From: Sphingobium sp. CECT 9361
GTDB taxonomy: Bacteria > Pseudomonadota > Alphaproteobacteria > Sphingomonadales > Sphingomonadaceae
NCBI RefSeq assembly: GCF_918741285.1
Contig: NZ_CAKKNC010000009.1
Span: 62,001 to 126,000 of the forward strand
Reading direction: 5' to 3'
Length of the DNA: 64,000 nt
Numbering within the stretch: the first letter of the stretch is position 1; every line of letters begins with the position of its first letter. The notes beneath the pieces were generated by a model that was not told the origin of the DNA, made no database searches, and saw only the letters and a program-made list of their open reading frames with translations. Shown one piece after another: positions 1 through 9,464 of the stretch. A program made the translations under genes and the position numbers.

Positions 1-867
1 TTGGGCGAGGGCAGGGGAGGGCTTGCCCTCCTCGGACGGCTCCCGATCGCGCCTGGTCATGCGCAGCAGCGGTTCGGCATCGTCACGCTGTTCGATGTCC
101 AGGGAGTAGCCTGGCAGATCGTTCTCCCGAGCGATCTTGGTCATCTCGAACTTGAAGCGCCGATAATCGCCTTCTGCGCCGGATTTCTCGAAGAGCGTTG
201 GCATTGAGATGGCGAAACCGTCACTGCCGGCCCCACCGGCATGTTTGCGCGCGACCCGATAGAGCCAGCGTTCTCGACCGCCTGTGAGCGAGAAATAAGC
301 CGGATCGATGGCGAGCACGCCTCCGTCCATCAGCACTCCGTCGTAGAACCATTTCGCGAGGGTAATTCGCATCCCCCGCACGTTTCCGGAACGATCCTTG
401 AGCTGGCTGTGACTGTCGATCCAGGAGAAGGTGGTCTCGACGGCATCCCCGGAGCGGATGTTCGTCTTGACGGTGGTCGATTGGAGCCGGTCGAGGGCAT
501 TGCCCAGGAGATCGTAGGCGCGTCCGCCAACCTCGCGCTTCAGAGTCTTCAGCATGTCGTATGGGACGACGTGGAGCGTCTGCGGGATGTCGTTGGCGCC
601 TCGCCGCTTGTGCTCGATCAACACTGACGCGCAGTAAATCAGGATGTCGAGGTCGTAGATAGTCGCCAGGCCATATTCCGAGTTCGCGGAGACATGGACG
701 GTGATCTTACGATCCGGGCTGACATAGTCGATCGGCTTGAGCCGCTTGCGCTTCGACAGCGAGAAAAAGGGCCGCTCCATCGTCTCGCGCTGATCCCGGA
801 GAGGAAGCGCAGTCAGCTGAGGGAGAAAGAGGTCTACCTGACCGTCTTCGCGGTGATCCTGTTGCAT
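1..867 (-). CDS. repA: plasmid replication initiator RepA (RPA family), 3' end outside window
   Basis: The protein reads without a stop to the window edge (289 codons from this start), so its C-terminus is missing here. It resembles the alphaproteobacterial plasmid replication initiator family RPA, with phrases such as RPFFSLSKRKR, DIPQTLHVVPYDML and TLAKWFYDGVL. It would open the plasmid origin and recruit the replisome. I chose the ATG at 867 because AGGAC lies just upstream; an in-frame ATG at 897 has no clear ribosome binding site. The gene lies downstream of parA-parB on the same strand, a common order in sphingomonad plasmids. Function is by family resemblance; the origin itself was not located. 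Confidence 0.82.
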   Translation of the reverse strand, partial: MQQDHREDGQVDLFLPQLTALPLRDQRETMERPFFSLSKRKRLKPIDYVSPDRKITVHVSANSEYGLATIYDLDILIYCASVLIEHKRRGANDIPQTLHVVPYDMLKTLKREVGGRAYDLLGNALDRLQSTTVKTNIRSGDAVETTFSWIDSHSQLKDRSGNVRGMRITLAKWFYDGVLMDGGVLAIDPAYFSLTGGRERWLYRVARKHAGGAGSDGFAISMPTLFEKSGAEGDYRRFKFEMTKIARENDLPGYSLDIEQRDDAEPLLRMTRRDREPSEEGKPSPALAQ

Positions 868-921
868 CTCGTGTCCTGCGGCATCGGTAAAACGCATTTT
901 ACCAGGAGCCAACTAATTGAA

Positions 922-950
922 AATAAAGCGTTAAACCAGATTTTACTCAA
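922..950 (-). promoter_or_regulatory. candidate promoter of repA
   Basis: On the minus strand TTGAGT and TTTATT are separated by 17 bp in an AT-rich stretch that stands out from GC-rich surroundings. It overlaps the 3' end of parB and lies about 55 bp upstream of the repA start, so repA may have its own promoter besides readthrough from parAB. Inferred from spacing only. Confidence 0.3.
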
Positions 951-2026
951 TTCCGACTGAACTTCGCGCTCTCAAGGGCAGGGCGGAGCGCTTCGAGGAT
1001 CTCGTCGACCGACGCTGTGCCCTTGGGGTTGATGTTGATGGTAAGTCCCTTGGCCCGTGTATCAGCGAGAACCTGTCCGATCTCGCGGCCCGATGAGGCG
1101 GTGAGGGCCGGCTTGGCGCGGGGTACAGGCTTCCTCGTCGCCGCGGGAGCCACCGCGGCCGCGGCCAGGCGCTCACAGACCTTGATACCCTCGATCTTGT
1201 CGCTTCCAGCATCTTTCAGAGCCTGTTGCTCGGCTCCGAGGGCTACAGCTGCGGCGATGATCGCGTCTCGGTGCTGTTCATTCTTCAGCAGGGGCGAGAG
1301 CCGCATGCCGTGCCGGACCTTGAGATCTCCAGGCTCAGCGAACGCTGCCACGACCTCGTCAGGCAACTCCGCGAGCTGGAGGAGGTTGTGGAGGTTCTGC
1401 TTGGCGATGGCCAAGCGATCGGCCATCTGCGTGCGAACCCCGTTGTAATATGCGTCGACGGCGTGCCTGTAATTGCGCGCACGCTCCAAATCGGTGACGT
1501 CCTCGCGCTCTCGATTTTCCAAATCGGCAAGCCGGAAAGCGGCCTCGTCATCGAGCGTCTCGATACGCGCTACGAGCTCGATTTCGCTATGGTTGTTGGC
1601 ATTCAGCCAGGAAACCGAGAAATGCCGGCGGGTGCCGACGATCAACTCGTAGGGAGTCTCGGCGTTCGGCGTCCGCCGCACCACAACCGGCTCGCGGTTC
1701 GTTCCCTCCTCGCGGATGGAATCAATGAGCGAGGCACAGCGTTCGTGGCTCAGCGCCGCATGATCGCGAGCATTGCCCGGCCAGATGGAGCATTCCGAGG
1801 GCTTCAGACGGATAGTCGGACGTTTGACCGTGCGGGCGATCTCATCGAACGCAATACCTCGCCGCTCCAGGAATGAGGGCGTCGAAGGTTCGTCAACCGG
1901 CTTATCGCGATCGACCAGCACCTCGGCATCCACGACTTCGGCCACGGACGTGGGGGCAGGGGTCGTGCCGATGCTCTCGATGGCATTCGCCAGTAGGCTG
2001 CGACGCCGGCCCCCTGCGCTGCTCAT
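947..2026 (-). CDS. parB: plasmid partition protein ParB
   Basis: A 359-residue ParB/Spo0J-type protein. The N-terminal third contains the ParB nuclease-like fold with the segment ELIVGTRRHFSVSWL (GxxR box). A helix-turn-helix region follows (LERARNYRHAVDAYYNGVRTQ and after). It should bind a centromere site and load ParA for segregation. The ATG at 2026 overlaps the parA stop by four bases (ATGA), so the two are translationally coupled; an upstream in-frame start at 2086 would lie inside parA and is less likely. No parS site was identified. Confidence 0.88.
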   Translation of the reverse strand: MSSAGGRRRSLLANAIESIGTTPAPTSVAEVVDAEVLVDRDKPVDEPSTPSFLERRGIAFDEIARTVKRPTIRLKPSECSIWPGNARDHAALSHERCASLIDSIREEGTNREPVVVRRTPNAETPYELIVGTRRHFSVSWLNANNHSEIELVARIETLDDEAAFRLADLENREREDVTDLERARNYRHAVDAYYNGVRTQMADRLAIAKQNLHNLLQLAELPDEVVAAFAEPGDLKVRHGMRLSPLLKNEQHRDAIIAAAVALGAEQQALKDAGSDKIEGIKVCERLAAAAVAPAATRKPVPRAKPALTASSGREIGQVLADTRAKGLTININPKGTASVDEILEALRPALESAKFSRN

Positions 2027-3225
2027 GCCGCCTCCGTCAGTCTGTCGGTGCCGACCTGCGCCATACGCGACGGCCACTGCTTGCAAATATCCTTTTCGAT
2101 CTCGCGAAACACCATGTTGAGGTTGTCACGGCACCGCGTGTACGTCTGGTGCGACCCATATGGCTTGTTGATTTCGTAGATCGACGACATCGACAGCCCG
2201 GCATTCTTGATCTCTTCCGACAGGAGGATCGGCGTCGATAGCATCTGGCCGGCGTAGGTCTTCTCCATGACCTGAAGCATTTGAGCCTCGTTGGTCCTGT
2301 TGGGCTGGAACATGGTGCAGACGACGCGAATGAACCCGTAGTCGATCGAAGTGTCGAACTTCGAGACGAGGTCCATCGCTTCCCTACAGGTCTGCATGAA
2401 GTGGATTGTCGAAAGATAATCCAGTTGCCGAGCCGGCACCGGGATCAGCAAGCCGTCCGCGGCCGTCAACGTGTTCACGCCCAAAAAACCCATGGCGGGG
2501 GGAGGATCGAGGATTACGACATCATAGTCGTGCCGGACCTCTTCCAGGCCGATTCTCAGCATGCGAAATGCGCCGGCAATGGCGGTCGGGCCCTCCTCGA
2601 TGGTTGCTGTCAGTTCCCACTCGGTGTCCTGGAGGCCCAGGTTGGCGGGGCAGATATCGATATTGGGCCAGGCGGTCTTTTGGATCGTCTTTCGCAGCGA
2701 ATCGGCTTCGTCGATTCTGGGCGAGAGGAAGTTCGAGAGCGTGTGCGTCTCGTCCACCAATGCCTCGAGATTGACGTCGAACATAACACTCATCGACGCC
2801 TGGGGATCGCAATCGACAACGAGGACGCGATATCCCCGCAGCGCAAGGTAGTCTGCAAGATGCTTGCCCGTCGTCGATTTGCTGACGCCGCCCTTGAAGT
2901 TCTGCACTGCAATGACGACCGCGCGCTCGGAGGGCAATTTACCCATCTTGATGCCAAGCTTCTCGCGAATGGCGATCAAATCTTCGACCGTGTAGAATCG
3001 GCGTCCGTTGGTGGCCGTCTTGGGTGCGGGCAAGCGTCCGCGCGCCTCAGCCTTCGAAAGCGCTTCTGGCGTTCGGCCAAGCAATTCAGCGGCGACCGTC
3101 GCCCCCATTGAAATGTTCAGCGTTTTGCGATCGGATGGATCAATGGCTGCCTGCCGCAGCACGGTCTTGGCATTCTCGCACGAGGTAATCATCGCATCGA
3201 GAATCTGACCCGACAGCATGGGCAT
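2023..3225 (-). CDS. parA: plasmid partition ATPase ParA (type Ia, N-terminal HTH)
   Basis: A 400-residue ParA with a deviant Walker A KGGVSKST at residues 111-118, VLVVDCDPQAS at 134-144 and a Walker B-like VVILDPP. The N-terminal about 100 residues carry a MerR-like DNA-binding segment (AAELLGRTPEALSKAEARG), typical of type Ia ParA proteins that also repress their own operon. It moves plasmid copies apart together with ParB. The gene starts a par-rep operon read leftward and is followed by parB with a 4-bp overlap. The about 530 bp upstream probably hold its promoter and operator. Confidence 0.9.
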   Translation of the reverse strand: MPMLSGQILDAMITSCENAKTVLRQAAIDPSDRKTLNISMGATVAAELLGRTPEALSKAEARGRLPAPKTATNGRRFYTVEDLIAIREKLGIKMGKLPSERAVVIAVQNFKGGVSKSTTGKHLADYLALRGYRVLVVDCDPQASMSVMFDVNLEALVDETHTLSNFLSPRIDEADSLRKTIQKTAWPNIDICPANLGLQDTEWELTATIEEGPTAIAGAFRMLRIGLEEVRHDYDVVILDPPPAMGFLGVNTLTAADGLLIPVPARQLDYLSTIHFMQTCREAMDLVSKFDTSIDYGFIRVVCTMFQPNRTNEAQMLQVMEKTYAGQMLSTPILLSEEIKNAGLSMSSIYEINKPYGSHQTYTRCRDNLNMVFREIEKDICKQWPSRMAQVGTDRLTEAA

Positions 3226-3756
3226 GTCCCCTTTTTGAACCCAAACCGGCCACGGTTCGTGAAAAGCACCGCATAATGGCCCCTAATCCCGGACAGATAT
3301 GCCAAATGCAGGGTGGTTAGTCAAATACGGCGACCTGACCCGGCGTGCGCAGGGACAAGCCCTCTTGCCGCCCCCGAGTCCCGGACCATCCGCGCGTATA
3401 TCATTTCACCTATAAACCCGGACCAAAATCAAGACGAGTCGCTCGCCAGCACCCGCTGCTTGAGGACTTATCCGCAATTCTTGTCCGACTTAGAAAGCTC
3501 AGACAACGGGCATTCACAGCAACGCGAATCATCTCGAAGATCATTGGCGGGCACAGGGTCAGCGATGGAACCTATCAGTCCACGGCGATTCGGGTCGAAC
3601 TTGGACTATTCGCTCCAACAACTGCTTTCGAGTCATGAAAGAGTCGCGCCTCGCACGACCCGTCGCGCGATCTGTTCCGTCTTGCTTCTCCGATAACCTC
3701 TAAAACGATGTTCGTGGAGAAGGGAAGGGGGGCCGAGGTTGTGAAAGGAGCCGATC
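3226..3756. other. intergenic region between parA and the primase-like gene; possible par/ori control region
   Basis: No convincing gene. Two short open frames here look like chance products of high GC. The region is divergent between parA (left) and the gene at 3757 (right), so it should carry both promoters. A locally AT-rich stretch lies near 3398-3420, and an imperfect inverted repeat AATCATCTCGAAGATCATT lies around 3526-3544 (one mismatched pair). I could not identify iterons or a parS site by eye. Confidence 0.4.
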
Positions 3757-4602
3757 ATGGCCCTCACAGCCGAACGACCTTCGCAGCAACTCATCGATCT
3801 TGTTGGCGCACTTGGCGGCACATGGCACGGCAGAACCGCAATGTGCCTTTGCCCGGCGCATTCCGACAGCACCCCAAGCCTGTCGATCCGCCAAGGCAAT
3901 CGCGGTATTTTGGTGACCTGCTTCGCGGGATGCGATCGGGAAGACGTTCTGCGTGAACTCCGACGCGTGCCCATCCGCGACCATTTCAGCTATACCCATG
4001 CTCCTGCCGTTTCTTCCGGCAATGCGAGCCGGCTGTGGGATGAAGCCCTTTCCCTCGAAGGCACGCTGGCAGAACGCTATCTCGCCTCGCGCTATCTCGC
4101 GCCGATCACGGACGACCTGCGCTTCCATCCACGCTGTCCGTACCGGCCAAAGCCCTGGACGAGCTTCCACCCGGCTCTTCTGGTAGCGGTGCGGGAAGGG
4201 CGGCGGCTCACAGCCGTCCAGAGAATATTCCTCGATCCCATGACCGCGCGCTATCGCATGAAGCTCATGCTCGGTCGGCCAGCGGCCGGCGCGTGGCAAG
4301 GGGGAGGGCGGGGCGCCACGGTCCTCGCCCTCGCCGAAGGCTTTGAGACCGCGCGCGCCTTCACCATTCTCAATGCGCTGCCATGCTGGGCAAGTCTCGG
4401 AGCGCGGCGACTGCATCAGATCCGCCTCCCGGAGACCGTGCAAACGCTCATCCTTGCCCAGGATAATGACGCGGAAGGCGTCCGCGCCGCCGATCAGGCC
4501 GAACTGCTCTACACTCGGCCCGGCCTCACGATCGAACGAATGCCGCCGCCGCGCGGTATCGAAGATTGGGCCAAGGAACTCGAGAGGCGTATGGCGGCCT
4601 GA
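3757..4602 (+). CDS. CHC2-type zinc finger / Toprim primase-like protein (DUF7146-like)
   Basis: A 281-residue protein with a primase-style zinc finger (C30, C32, H35, C55, C59) and a C-terminal Toprim domain (ALAEGFETA with E194, then LILAQDNDAEG with D236 and D238). This architecture is common in plasmid and ICE primase-like proteins of alphaproteobacteria and suggests primer synthesis or DNA repair during plasmid replication or transfer. The ATG follows AAAGGAG at a good distance. It is the first gene of the rightward plasmid backbone. The two domains are clear; the exact role is inferred. Confidence 0.8.
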   Translation: MALTAERPSQQLIDLVGALGGTWHGRTAMCLCPAHSDSTPSLSIRQGNRGILVTCFAGCDREDVLRELRRVPIRDHFSYTHAPAVSSGNASRLWDEALSLEGTLAERYLASRYLAPITDDLRFHPRCPYRPKPWTSFHPALLVAVREGRRLTAVQRIFLDPMTARYRMKLMLGRPAAGAWQGGGRGATVLALAEGFETARAFTILNALPCWASLGARRLHQIRLPETVQTLILAQDNDAEGVRAADQAELLYTRPGLTIERMPPPRGIEDWAKELERRMAA

Positions 4603-4753
4603 TCGGGCCGGATAGAATCCCGACTCTCGATATTGTGGCTGGACCGCCTCGAACGGCTCAACCCGTGGAACATGGCCAACCCAGCGCAATGGGAAGGGGA
4701 GGGGGGCGGAGGACTGATGCTGCCGACGGGGCAGCCAGTCTGGAGACCCCACC

Positions 4754-6018
4754 ATGTCCGATCTCTTCGATACCGCCACTGCGGCTGAGCGCCGCGCGGC
4801 CGTCATTCTTGCCGATCGTCTGCGTTCGACCGATCCGATCACTCGCGCTGACCTCAATGCGGCCATGGTCGAGGGCTTTGGAGGGACGGACGCCGACGGC
4901 TTCTGGACCCAGCGTGACAGCTTCGAGATCCTCGAACACGCGCTCGCCCACCATCTCCAGTTCGGACCCTATCCCCTCCGCTCGCTCGATGACGTCGCCG
5001 CCGCCTGCGATCTCCTGGACCGGCTGCCCACCCAGACCGTTCGCAGCGAGGATCAGATTGAATGGCAGCAATTCTCCTGGCGCTGCCGATCGCGCTCCAG
5101 AACAGCATCTTCGACGAGTTCCTCTCGCTGATCGAAACCCGCGTCTCGGCCGCGCGCGAGGCGGGCCGCCTTGATGTCGGCGTCGAGACGATCCTGGTCG
5201 ACAAGGCCACGCTCATCGACGACGTGGTTCTGCGGACCGATCCTCGCACGGGAGCGACCTCGCATCTTCTCACCATCGAGATCGCGCGGCGCCGCAACCC
5301 GGTCTCCCTCGAGCGCATCCTGCGGATTGCCGACGGCGATGCCACTGCGGGCTTCATGATCAACCGCAAGTCCGGCAAGGCGGCGCTCAGGACACGGGCG
5401 CGCTCGCTCATGGAGGAGAAGGAGGGGACGCCGATCCCGCGCGTCGAGATGATGCGGCCCACGCGCAACGAATATATGCGCGAGGATGATCTCTATGAAT
5501 CCTCCTGGGAGGAAGTGACCTGCGAAGCCTTTACCGCGAGATGGTCGGATGAGGTCGAGACCGCCCGGCAGACCGTCGACAGCGAGACGATCCGGCTGGC
5601 CACCGGCCTGCTGCTGCCGATCTGGTCGGCGCTGCCCAGCGATCACATGGCGGTCAACCGCATCGTCGATGGGGAAGGGCGGTCATGGCTCGGACGCCTC
5701 GTGTTCGACGATCACGTGCCTCAGCTTTTCACCAAGCTCGGCATCGACCGATCCGAAACGCTCCCGCCCGATGCCGTGGTCAAAGCCGTGACCGCCGGCC
5801 GGAGCATCGACGTCTCCCATCCGTTCCCGCTCACCATCAAGCGGTCCGTGGTGAATGGCTCGCTGCGCATCGAGCTTGTCGGTTGCCCGTACGACCGTCT
5901 GGCCTGGCTCAAATCCATCGGTTGCTTCACCGAGGTGATCCAGTACCGCACGCGGATGTTCGTGCCGATGGCTTCGGCCGAGACGCTTCTAACCCAGATC
6001 CTGGCCGGCCCAGGATGA
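4754..6018 (+). pseudogene. strawberry-notch-type helicase/methyltransferase gene, large internal deletion plus frameshift
   Basis: The first about 110 codons (4754 to about 5085, start after GGAG) match the N-terminus of the roughly 1,400-residue strawberry-notch-like plasmid proteins, up to the point where DQIEWQQFS should lead into the methyltransferase domain. At about 5062-5100 the text jumps to the C-terminal domain of the same family (LALPIALQNSIFDEF through GLLLPIWSALPSD), which continues to 6018 in a different frame. All of the SAM-binding and helicase core is absent. No single reading frame covers both ends, so the gene is dead as written. The family assignment is from memory; the frame mismatch is directly visible. 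Confidence 0.75.
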
Positions 6019-6021
6019 GCG

Positions 6022-6174
6022 CTACGCGTGCTTTGTATCCTCGGTGATCGCCTTGTCGATCTCAATATAGTTGTGCTCGATGAATTCGTCCCGGGTCATG
6101 CCGGGCTTGCTGGCGTGCCAGGCGACCAGGGCCGTCTCCGCTAGGGGTTTGATTGAGTTTAAGGCGCCTTGCAT
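6022..6174 (-). CDS. candidate 50-residue protein or gene remnant
   Basis: On the minus strand an ATG at 6174 opens a 50-codon frame reading MQGALNSIKPLAETALVA and ending in an acidic, Tyr/Ile-rich tail (DEFIEHNYIEIDKAI). The composition looks protein-like, but there is no good ribosome binding site and the frame ends two bases after the strawberry-notch remnant. It could be the 3' stub of a larger gene removed by the same rearrangement. Product unknown. Confidence 0.3.
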   Translation of the reverse strand: MQGALNSIKPLAETALVAWHASKPGMTRDEFIEHNYIEIDKAITEDTKHA

Positions 6175-6301
6175 TAGAGCGATGTAGCGTTTCCTTGTCC
6201 TTTCCAGGCGATTTCAATATCTGGCTGCTACGCCGTGCTCCCGGTCAGGACTGCGTTGGCCGCCAGGCGCGGTGGAATGCAGACCGTTGGAAACGGAGAA
6301 T

Positions 6302-7168
6302 ATGCCGGCGAGCGCGAGTAAATCAGATCTGCAGGCAAGCCTTGCCGAGAGCGCCGCTCGAGAGGCGCGTAGCCGGCAGGAAGCCTTTGAAGCGAACGCC
6401 TGGCTGGCTGCGATTGTCGAGAACAGCGACGACGCGATCCTCTCGAAGACCCTTGATGGCATCATCATGAGCTGGAATGCCGGGGCCGAGAAGCTTTTTG
6501 GCTTTGCCGCTGACGAGGCGATCGGCCGCCCGATCACGATCATCATCCCCGAGGATCGGCTTCACGAAGAAGAAGCGATCATCCGGCAATTGCGCGCCGG
6601 CGAGAAGGTCGAGCATTTCGACACGGTGCGACGGCGCAAGGATGGCAGTCTCGTCCATATCTCGTTGACGGTGTCGCCGGTGAAGGATGCGACGGGCATC
6701 GGACATAACCGCATCCGCCGTGTCGATAGCTTCGAAGGCTATGAGGTTCTCGCCCATCCCCTGGCGAACCGCGAGGACCGCGTCTTCCATCGCGGCGAGG
6801 GTGGGGCGTCCCAGGTCGGGGTAACCTACGGGTCGCATGACATCCAGATCGCGCGGCCGACCGGTCCCGGAAACAAGGGCCTCCTGGCCATCCTGATGCA
6901 CCACGGCGGGGGCCGCCATATCCTCGAATTCTACGAGAGCGCCCTGCCGATCAGCGCGACACTGCTCGGCCTGCCGGAGCGCGCGCAATACGCGCTGGCC
7001 TACACGATGTTCAAACAGGCCGACGAGTGCGCCATCGCCGCCCGCGTGGACGAAGCCGACCGCTGGGCCAAGGCCTTCGTCGATGGTCGCATCCGCAAGC
7101 GCCGCCGGGCCGGCAAGCGCTATGTCCACATCGAGACACCGGCCGAGAAGGAGCGCCGCTGCGCCTGA
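6302..7168 (+). CDS. chimeric ORF: PAS sensor domain fused to C-terminus of a plasmid protein of unknown function
   Basis: The start at 6302 follows a clear GGAG. Residues about 30-131 form a PAS domain of the type found in sensor histidine kinases (IVENSDDAILSKTLDGII, SWNAGAEKLFGF, RRRKDGSLVHISLTVSPVKDATG). Where such proteins continue GxIVGASKIARDI, this one changes at about 6695-6725 to IGHNRIRRVDSFEGYEVLAHP and then to an unrelated C-terminal half ending in a basic tail (RIRKRRRAGKRYVH). There is no kinase domain. The second half resembles nothing I can name, but its codon use matches the plasmid backbone. I read it as a deletion or insertion fusion rather than a designed sensor. Confidence 0.55.
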   Translation: MPASASKSDLQASLAESAAREARSRQEAFEANAWLAAIVENSDDAILSKTLDGIIMSWNAGAEKLFGFAADEAIGRPITIIIPEDRLHEEEAIIRQLRAGEKVEHFDTVRRRKDGSLVHISLTVSPVKDATGIGHNRIRRVDSFEGYEVLAHPLANREDRVFHRGEGGASQVGVTYGSHDIQIARPTGPGNKGLLAILMHHGGGRHILEFYESALPISATLLGLPERAQYALAYTMFKQADECAIAARVDEADRWAKAFVDGRIRKRRRAGKRYVHIETPAEKERRCA

Positions 7169-7261
7169 CAGCCACGCCACCGCCGCCCGTGGACGCGCAG
7201 CCCCGAGCGAAAGGAGAGAAGGGCGGGGAGGGGGCCATTCGCTCTTGCCGAGGAGACCCCG

Positions 7262-8923
7262 ATGCCCCTTCCCACCGTCGTCCACAGCCAGGTCGATCCT
7301 GCAGCGATCACCAAGGTGACGCGCCTGTTCAATAATACGCTCGGTTCCATACTGACCGAGCTCATCCAGAATGCACGCCGGGCCGGCGCGACGACCGTCG
7401 ACCTCGATGTCGCCGAAGCCGACGATCGGCAGTGGCTCGTCATCGCCGACGACGGCGCGGGGATCGCCGATCCCGCGGTCATCCTCGCGCTCGGGCGCTC
7501 GGGATGGGATGAGGATATCGCGGCCCGCGAAGATCCTGCCGGCATGGGCGTGTTCAGCCTTGCCGGGCGCCATGTCGAAATCCGGACCCGTCCGCGCGCC
7601 GGCGGAGACGCCTGGCGGATCTCGATCGCGCCCGGCGACTGGGAAACGGGCGGTCCTATCCCGGTTTATCGCTGCGATCATCGCTTCGGCACCGAGATCC
7701 GTCTCCCACTCCAGGATGACTGGGCGAAATCCCTGGAGGCCAGCGCGAACGCAGCCGCGCGCTATTGTCCGACGCCGATCCGCTTCAAGGGCGCGCCGCT
7801 TGCCCAATCGGACTGGCTCGCCGACGCCCTGGTCACGGTTGAGACCGACGGCGTGCGCATCGGCATCTACAACGGAACACGCGGCGCCCACTGTCAGCCA
7901 CGCATCAACTTCCACGGCCTCACCGTTCCCTGCATCTTGCCCTCGATTGACGAAAAAGATCGCAGCTGGTGGGCACGCGTCGACATCATCGATTCTCCGG
8001 CGCTGCAGCTTGTGCTCCCAGCCCGGACCGAAATGGTCGAAAGCGCCGCGCTCGAAGCGCTCCGCGACTTGGTTCGCAAGACCATCTTCCGCCACATCGC
8101 GTCTCTCGGCAGCCACCGCGTGTCCTTCGCCCAATGGACCGAGGCCCGGAATCTCGGCATCGATCTCCCCGAGGCGACGGCGCTCCTGCGAGGCTGGACC
8201 CCGGCAACGGCCGATCTCAACAGCGGACGCGAGGGTTCCGGCCTGATCCCGGCGGACAATCTCGTTCTGATGGAGCATTTCGGCGCGCCGCTCGAACAAT
8301 GCGCAGCATTTGCGCTCGCCCGCGACGGCCGCCTCCAAGGTTCCCTCGCCGATCCGGACGACGCGATGGCGGGATATGGCTGGTACGATGCACTCCCCCG
8401 GATCACAGCGCTCCGGTTCGAGATCGAACGCGACGGCGCGCCCCATCTGTTCGACAGCGAGACCCTGTCCGGGCTCGAAAGCGGGACGGTCGACCGCCTC
8501 GATCTCGTGGTCGAGATCGGGGGCGCCAGACCCGAGACGCTGACCGTCGCCGCTCCCGTCGTCATCGAGTATGACGACGCGCATCATTGGGGTTTCGAGG
8601 AAGCGAACGTCCTTCTCGCCGCGCGCGGCGCGATATCCCCGGACGAGCTGGTCGACCTGCTCGAGGCTTCATGCTTCTGCGCGAGCGACGATCGCGACGC
8701 CGATAGCTGGGAGACGCAGAACGATCGCTTCCTGCTCGATGCCAGAGAAATGGCCACCCGCCTGTTGCTCGGAGACGACGCGGCGCTCGTCGAGCGGCTC
8801 CGGGCGATCATCGCCTACCGCGCCCAATGGTTCGTCCCCGAAGGGCGCCAGTTCTCGGCCATCATCGGCCGGAACGCCATCGATGTCCGCATCGAGCCCG
8901 TCCCGGCGTCGCCGGCATCCTGA
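7262..8923 (+). CDS. HSP90-like (GHKL) ATP-binding protein
   Basis: A 553-residue protein with an N-terminal GHKL ATPase fold: N box ELIQNARRAGAT (residues about 34-45), G1 box DDGAGI and G2 box DPAGMGVFSLAGR. The remaining about 400 residues match no domain I recognise and include an acidic stretch near a CxC (SCFCASDDRDADSW). GAGGAG precedes the ATG. Such stand-alone HSP90-like ATPases are frequent in plasmid backbones of sphingomonads and rhizobia; client and function are unknown. The gene begins the compact run of small genes to its right. A long antisense frame across it is a high-GC shadow. Confidence 0.72.
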   Translation: MPLPTVVHSQVDPAAITKVTRLFNNTLGSILTELIQNARRAGATTVDLDVAEADDRQWLVIADDGAGIADPAVILALGRSGWDEDIAAREDPAGMGVFSLAGRHVEIRTRPRAGGDAWRISIAPGDWETGGPIPVYRCDHRFGTEIRLPLQDDWAKSLEASANAAARYCPTPIRFKGAPLAQSDWLADALVTVETDGVRIGIYNGTRGAHCQPRINFHGLTVPCILPSIDEKDRSWWARVDIIDSPALQLVLPARTEMVESAALEALRDLVRKTIFRHIASLGSHRVSFAQWTEARNLGIDLPEATALLRGWTPATADLNSGREGSGLIPADNLVLMEHFGAPLEQCAAFALARDGRLQGSLADPDDAMAGYGWYDALPRITALRFEIERDGAPHLFDSETLSGLESGTVDRLDLVVEIGGARPETLTVAAPVVIEYDDAHHWGFEEANVLLAARGAISPDELVDLLEASCFCASDDRDADSWETQNDRFLLDAREMATRLLLGDDAALVERLRAIIAYRAQWFVPEGRQFSAIIGRNAIDVRIEPVPASPAS

Positions 8924-8946
8924 TCAATCTCGAAGGGACCAATCCC

Positions 8947-9141
8947 ATGCGACCCATCAGAGCCGCGAGGCCGGCAGACCGCGACGCCGTGCGGGAGGCG
9001 ATTGACCAGCTTCGCAGCGCGCGCCACCTTCTGGCCCAGAGCGGCGCCCCGCGCGCCGCCGCCGCGGTCCGCAAGGCGCTGCGCAGCGCCGAAGGTGCGG
9101 CCCGCCACGTCGATCATCGCATTCGTCGGAGCCAGACATGA
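8947..9141 (+). CDS. small basic protein of unknown function
   Basis: 64 residues, rich in Arg and Ala (MRPIRAARPADRDAVREAI), likely two helices. The start at 8947 follows AAGGGA, which is why I prefer it over the longer upstream frame. Its stop overlaps the next start in an ATGA arrangement at 9138-9141, so the two genes are probably co-translated. Not recognised. Confidence 0.6.
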   Translation: MRPIRAARPADRDAVREAIDQLRSARHLLAQSGAPRAAAAVRKALRSAEGAARHVDHRIRRSQT

Positions 9142-9464
9142 GCCGCTACGAACTGAAACCGAGACCGGGGAACGGGGTCATCAAGGCGGTGGTTGGATGG
9201 GACAGACCCCTTCAGACCTTCTTCGCCCAGATATTCACGCCGACCGATGAGGAACCCGAAGAGGGCGAAGCGACGATCTGGCTTGGCACGGAGCCGGGCG
9301 CGCTGCCGAGCCCAGAGGTCGCTATCAGGGTGGTCGAAGCCTATGCCGACATTCCCGAGACGCTGGCTGCCGATCTCACGGCGGACATGAACGCCACGGT
9401 CGGCGTGAAGGACGGCCTGCATCAGGCAGAGGCCAAGAGGCGTCTCTTCGGCTCGATAAACTAA
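9138..9464 (+). CDS. conserved plasmid protein of unknown function
   Basis: 108 residues with a compact alpha/beta-looking sequence (MSRYELKPRPGNGVIKAVVG, then GWDRPLQTFFAQIF) and no membrane segment or signal peptide. Start overlaps the previous stop by four bases. It sits between the HSP90-like ATPase gene and the DUF736 gene, a typical backbone position. No known domain recognised. Confidence 0.65.
   Translation: MSRYELKPRPGNGVIKAVVGWDRPLQTFFAQIFTPTDEEPEEGEATIWLGTEPGALPSPEVAIRVVEAYADIPETLAADLTADMNATVGVKDGLHQAEAKRRLFGSIN

Noticed and set aside
3313..3696. 127-codon frame between parA and the primase-like gene
   Set aside because: No ribosome binding site and no coherent sequence; lies where a par/ori control region is expected.
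6323..8587. 754-codon open frame on the minus strand
   Set aside because: Antisense to the PAS chimera and the HSP90-like ATPase gene, which have clear motifs and ribosome binding sites. The frame is open only because of high GC codon bias.
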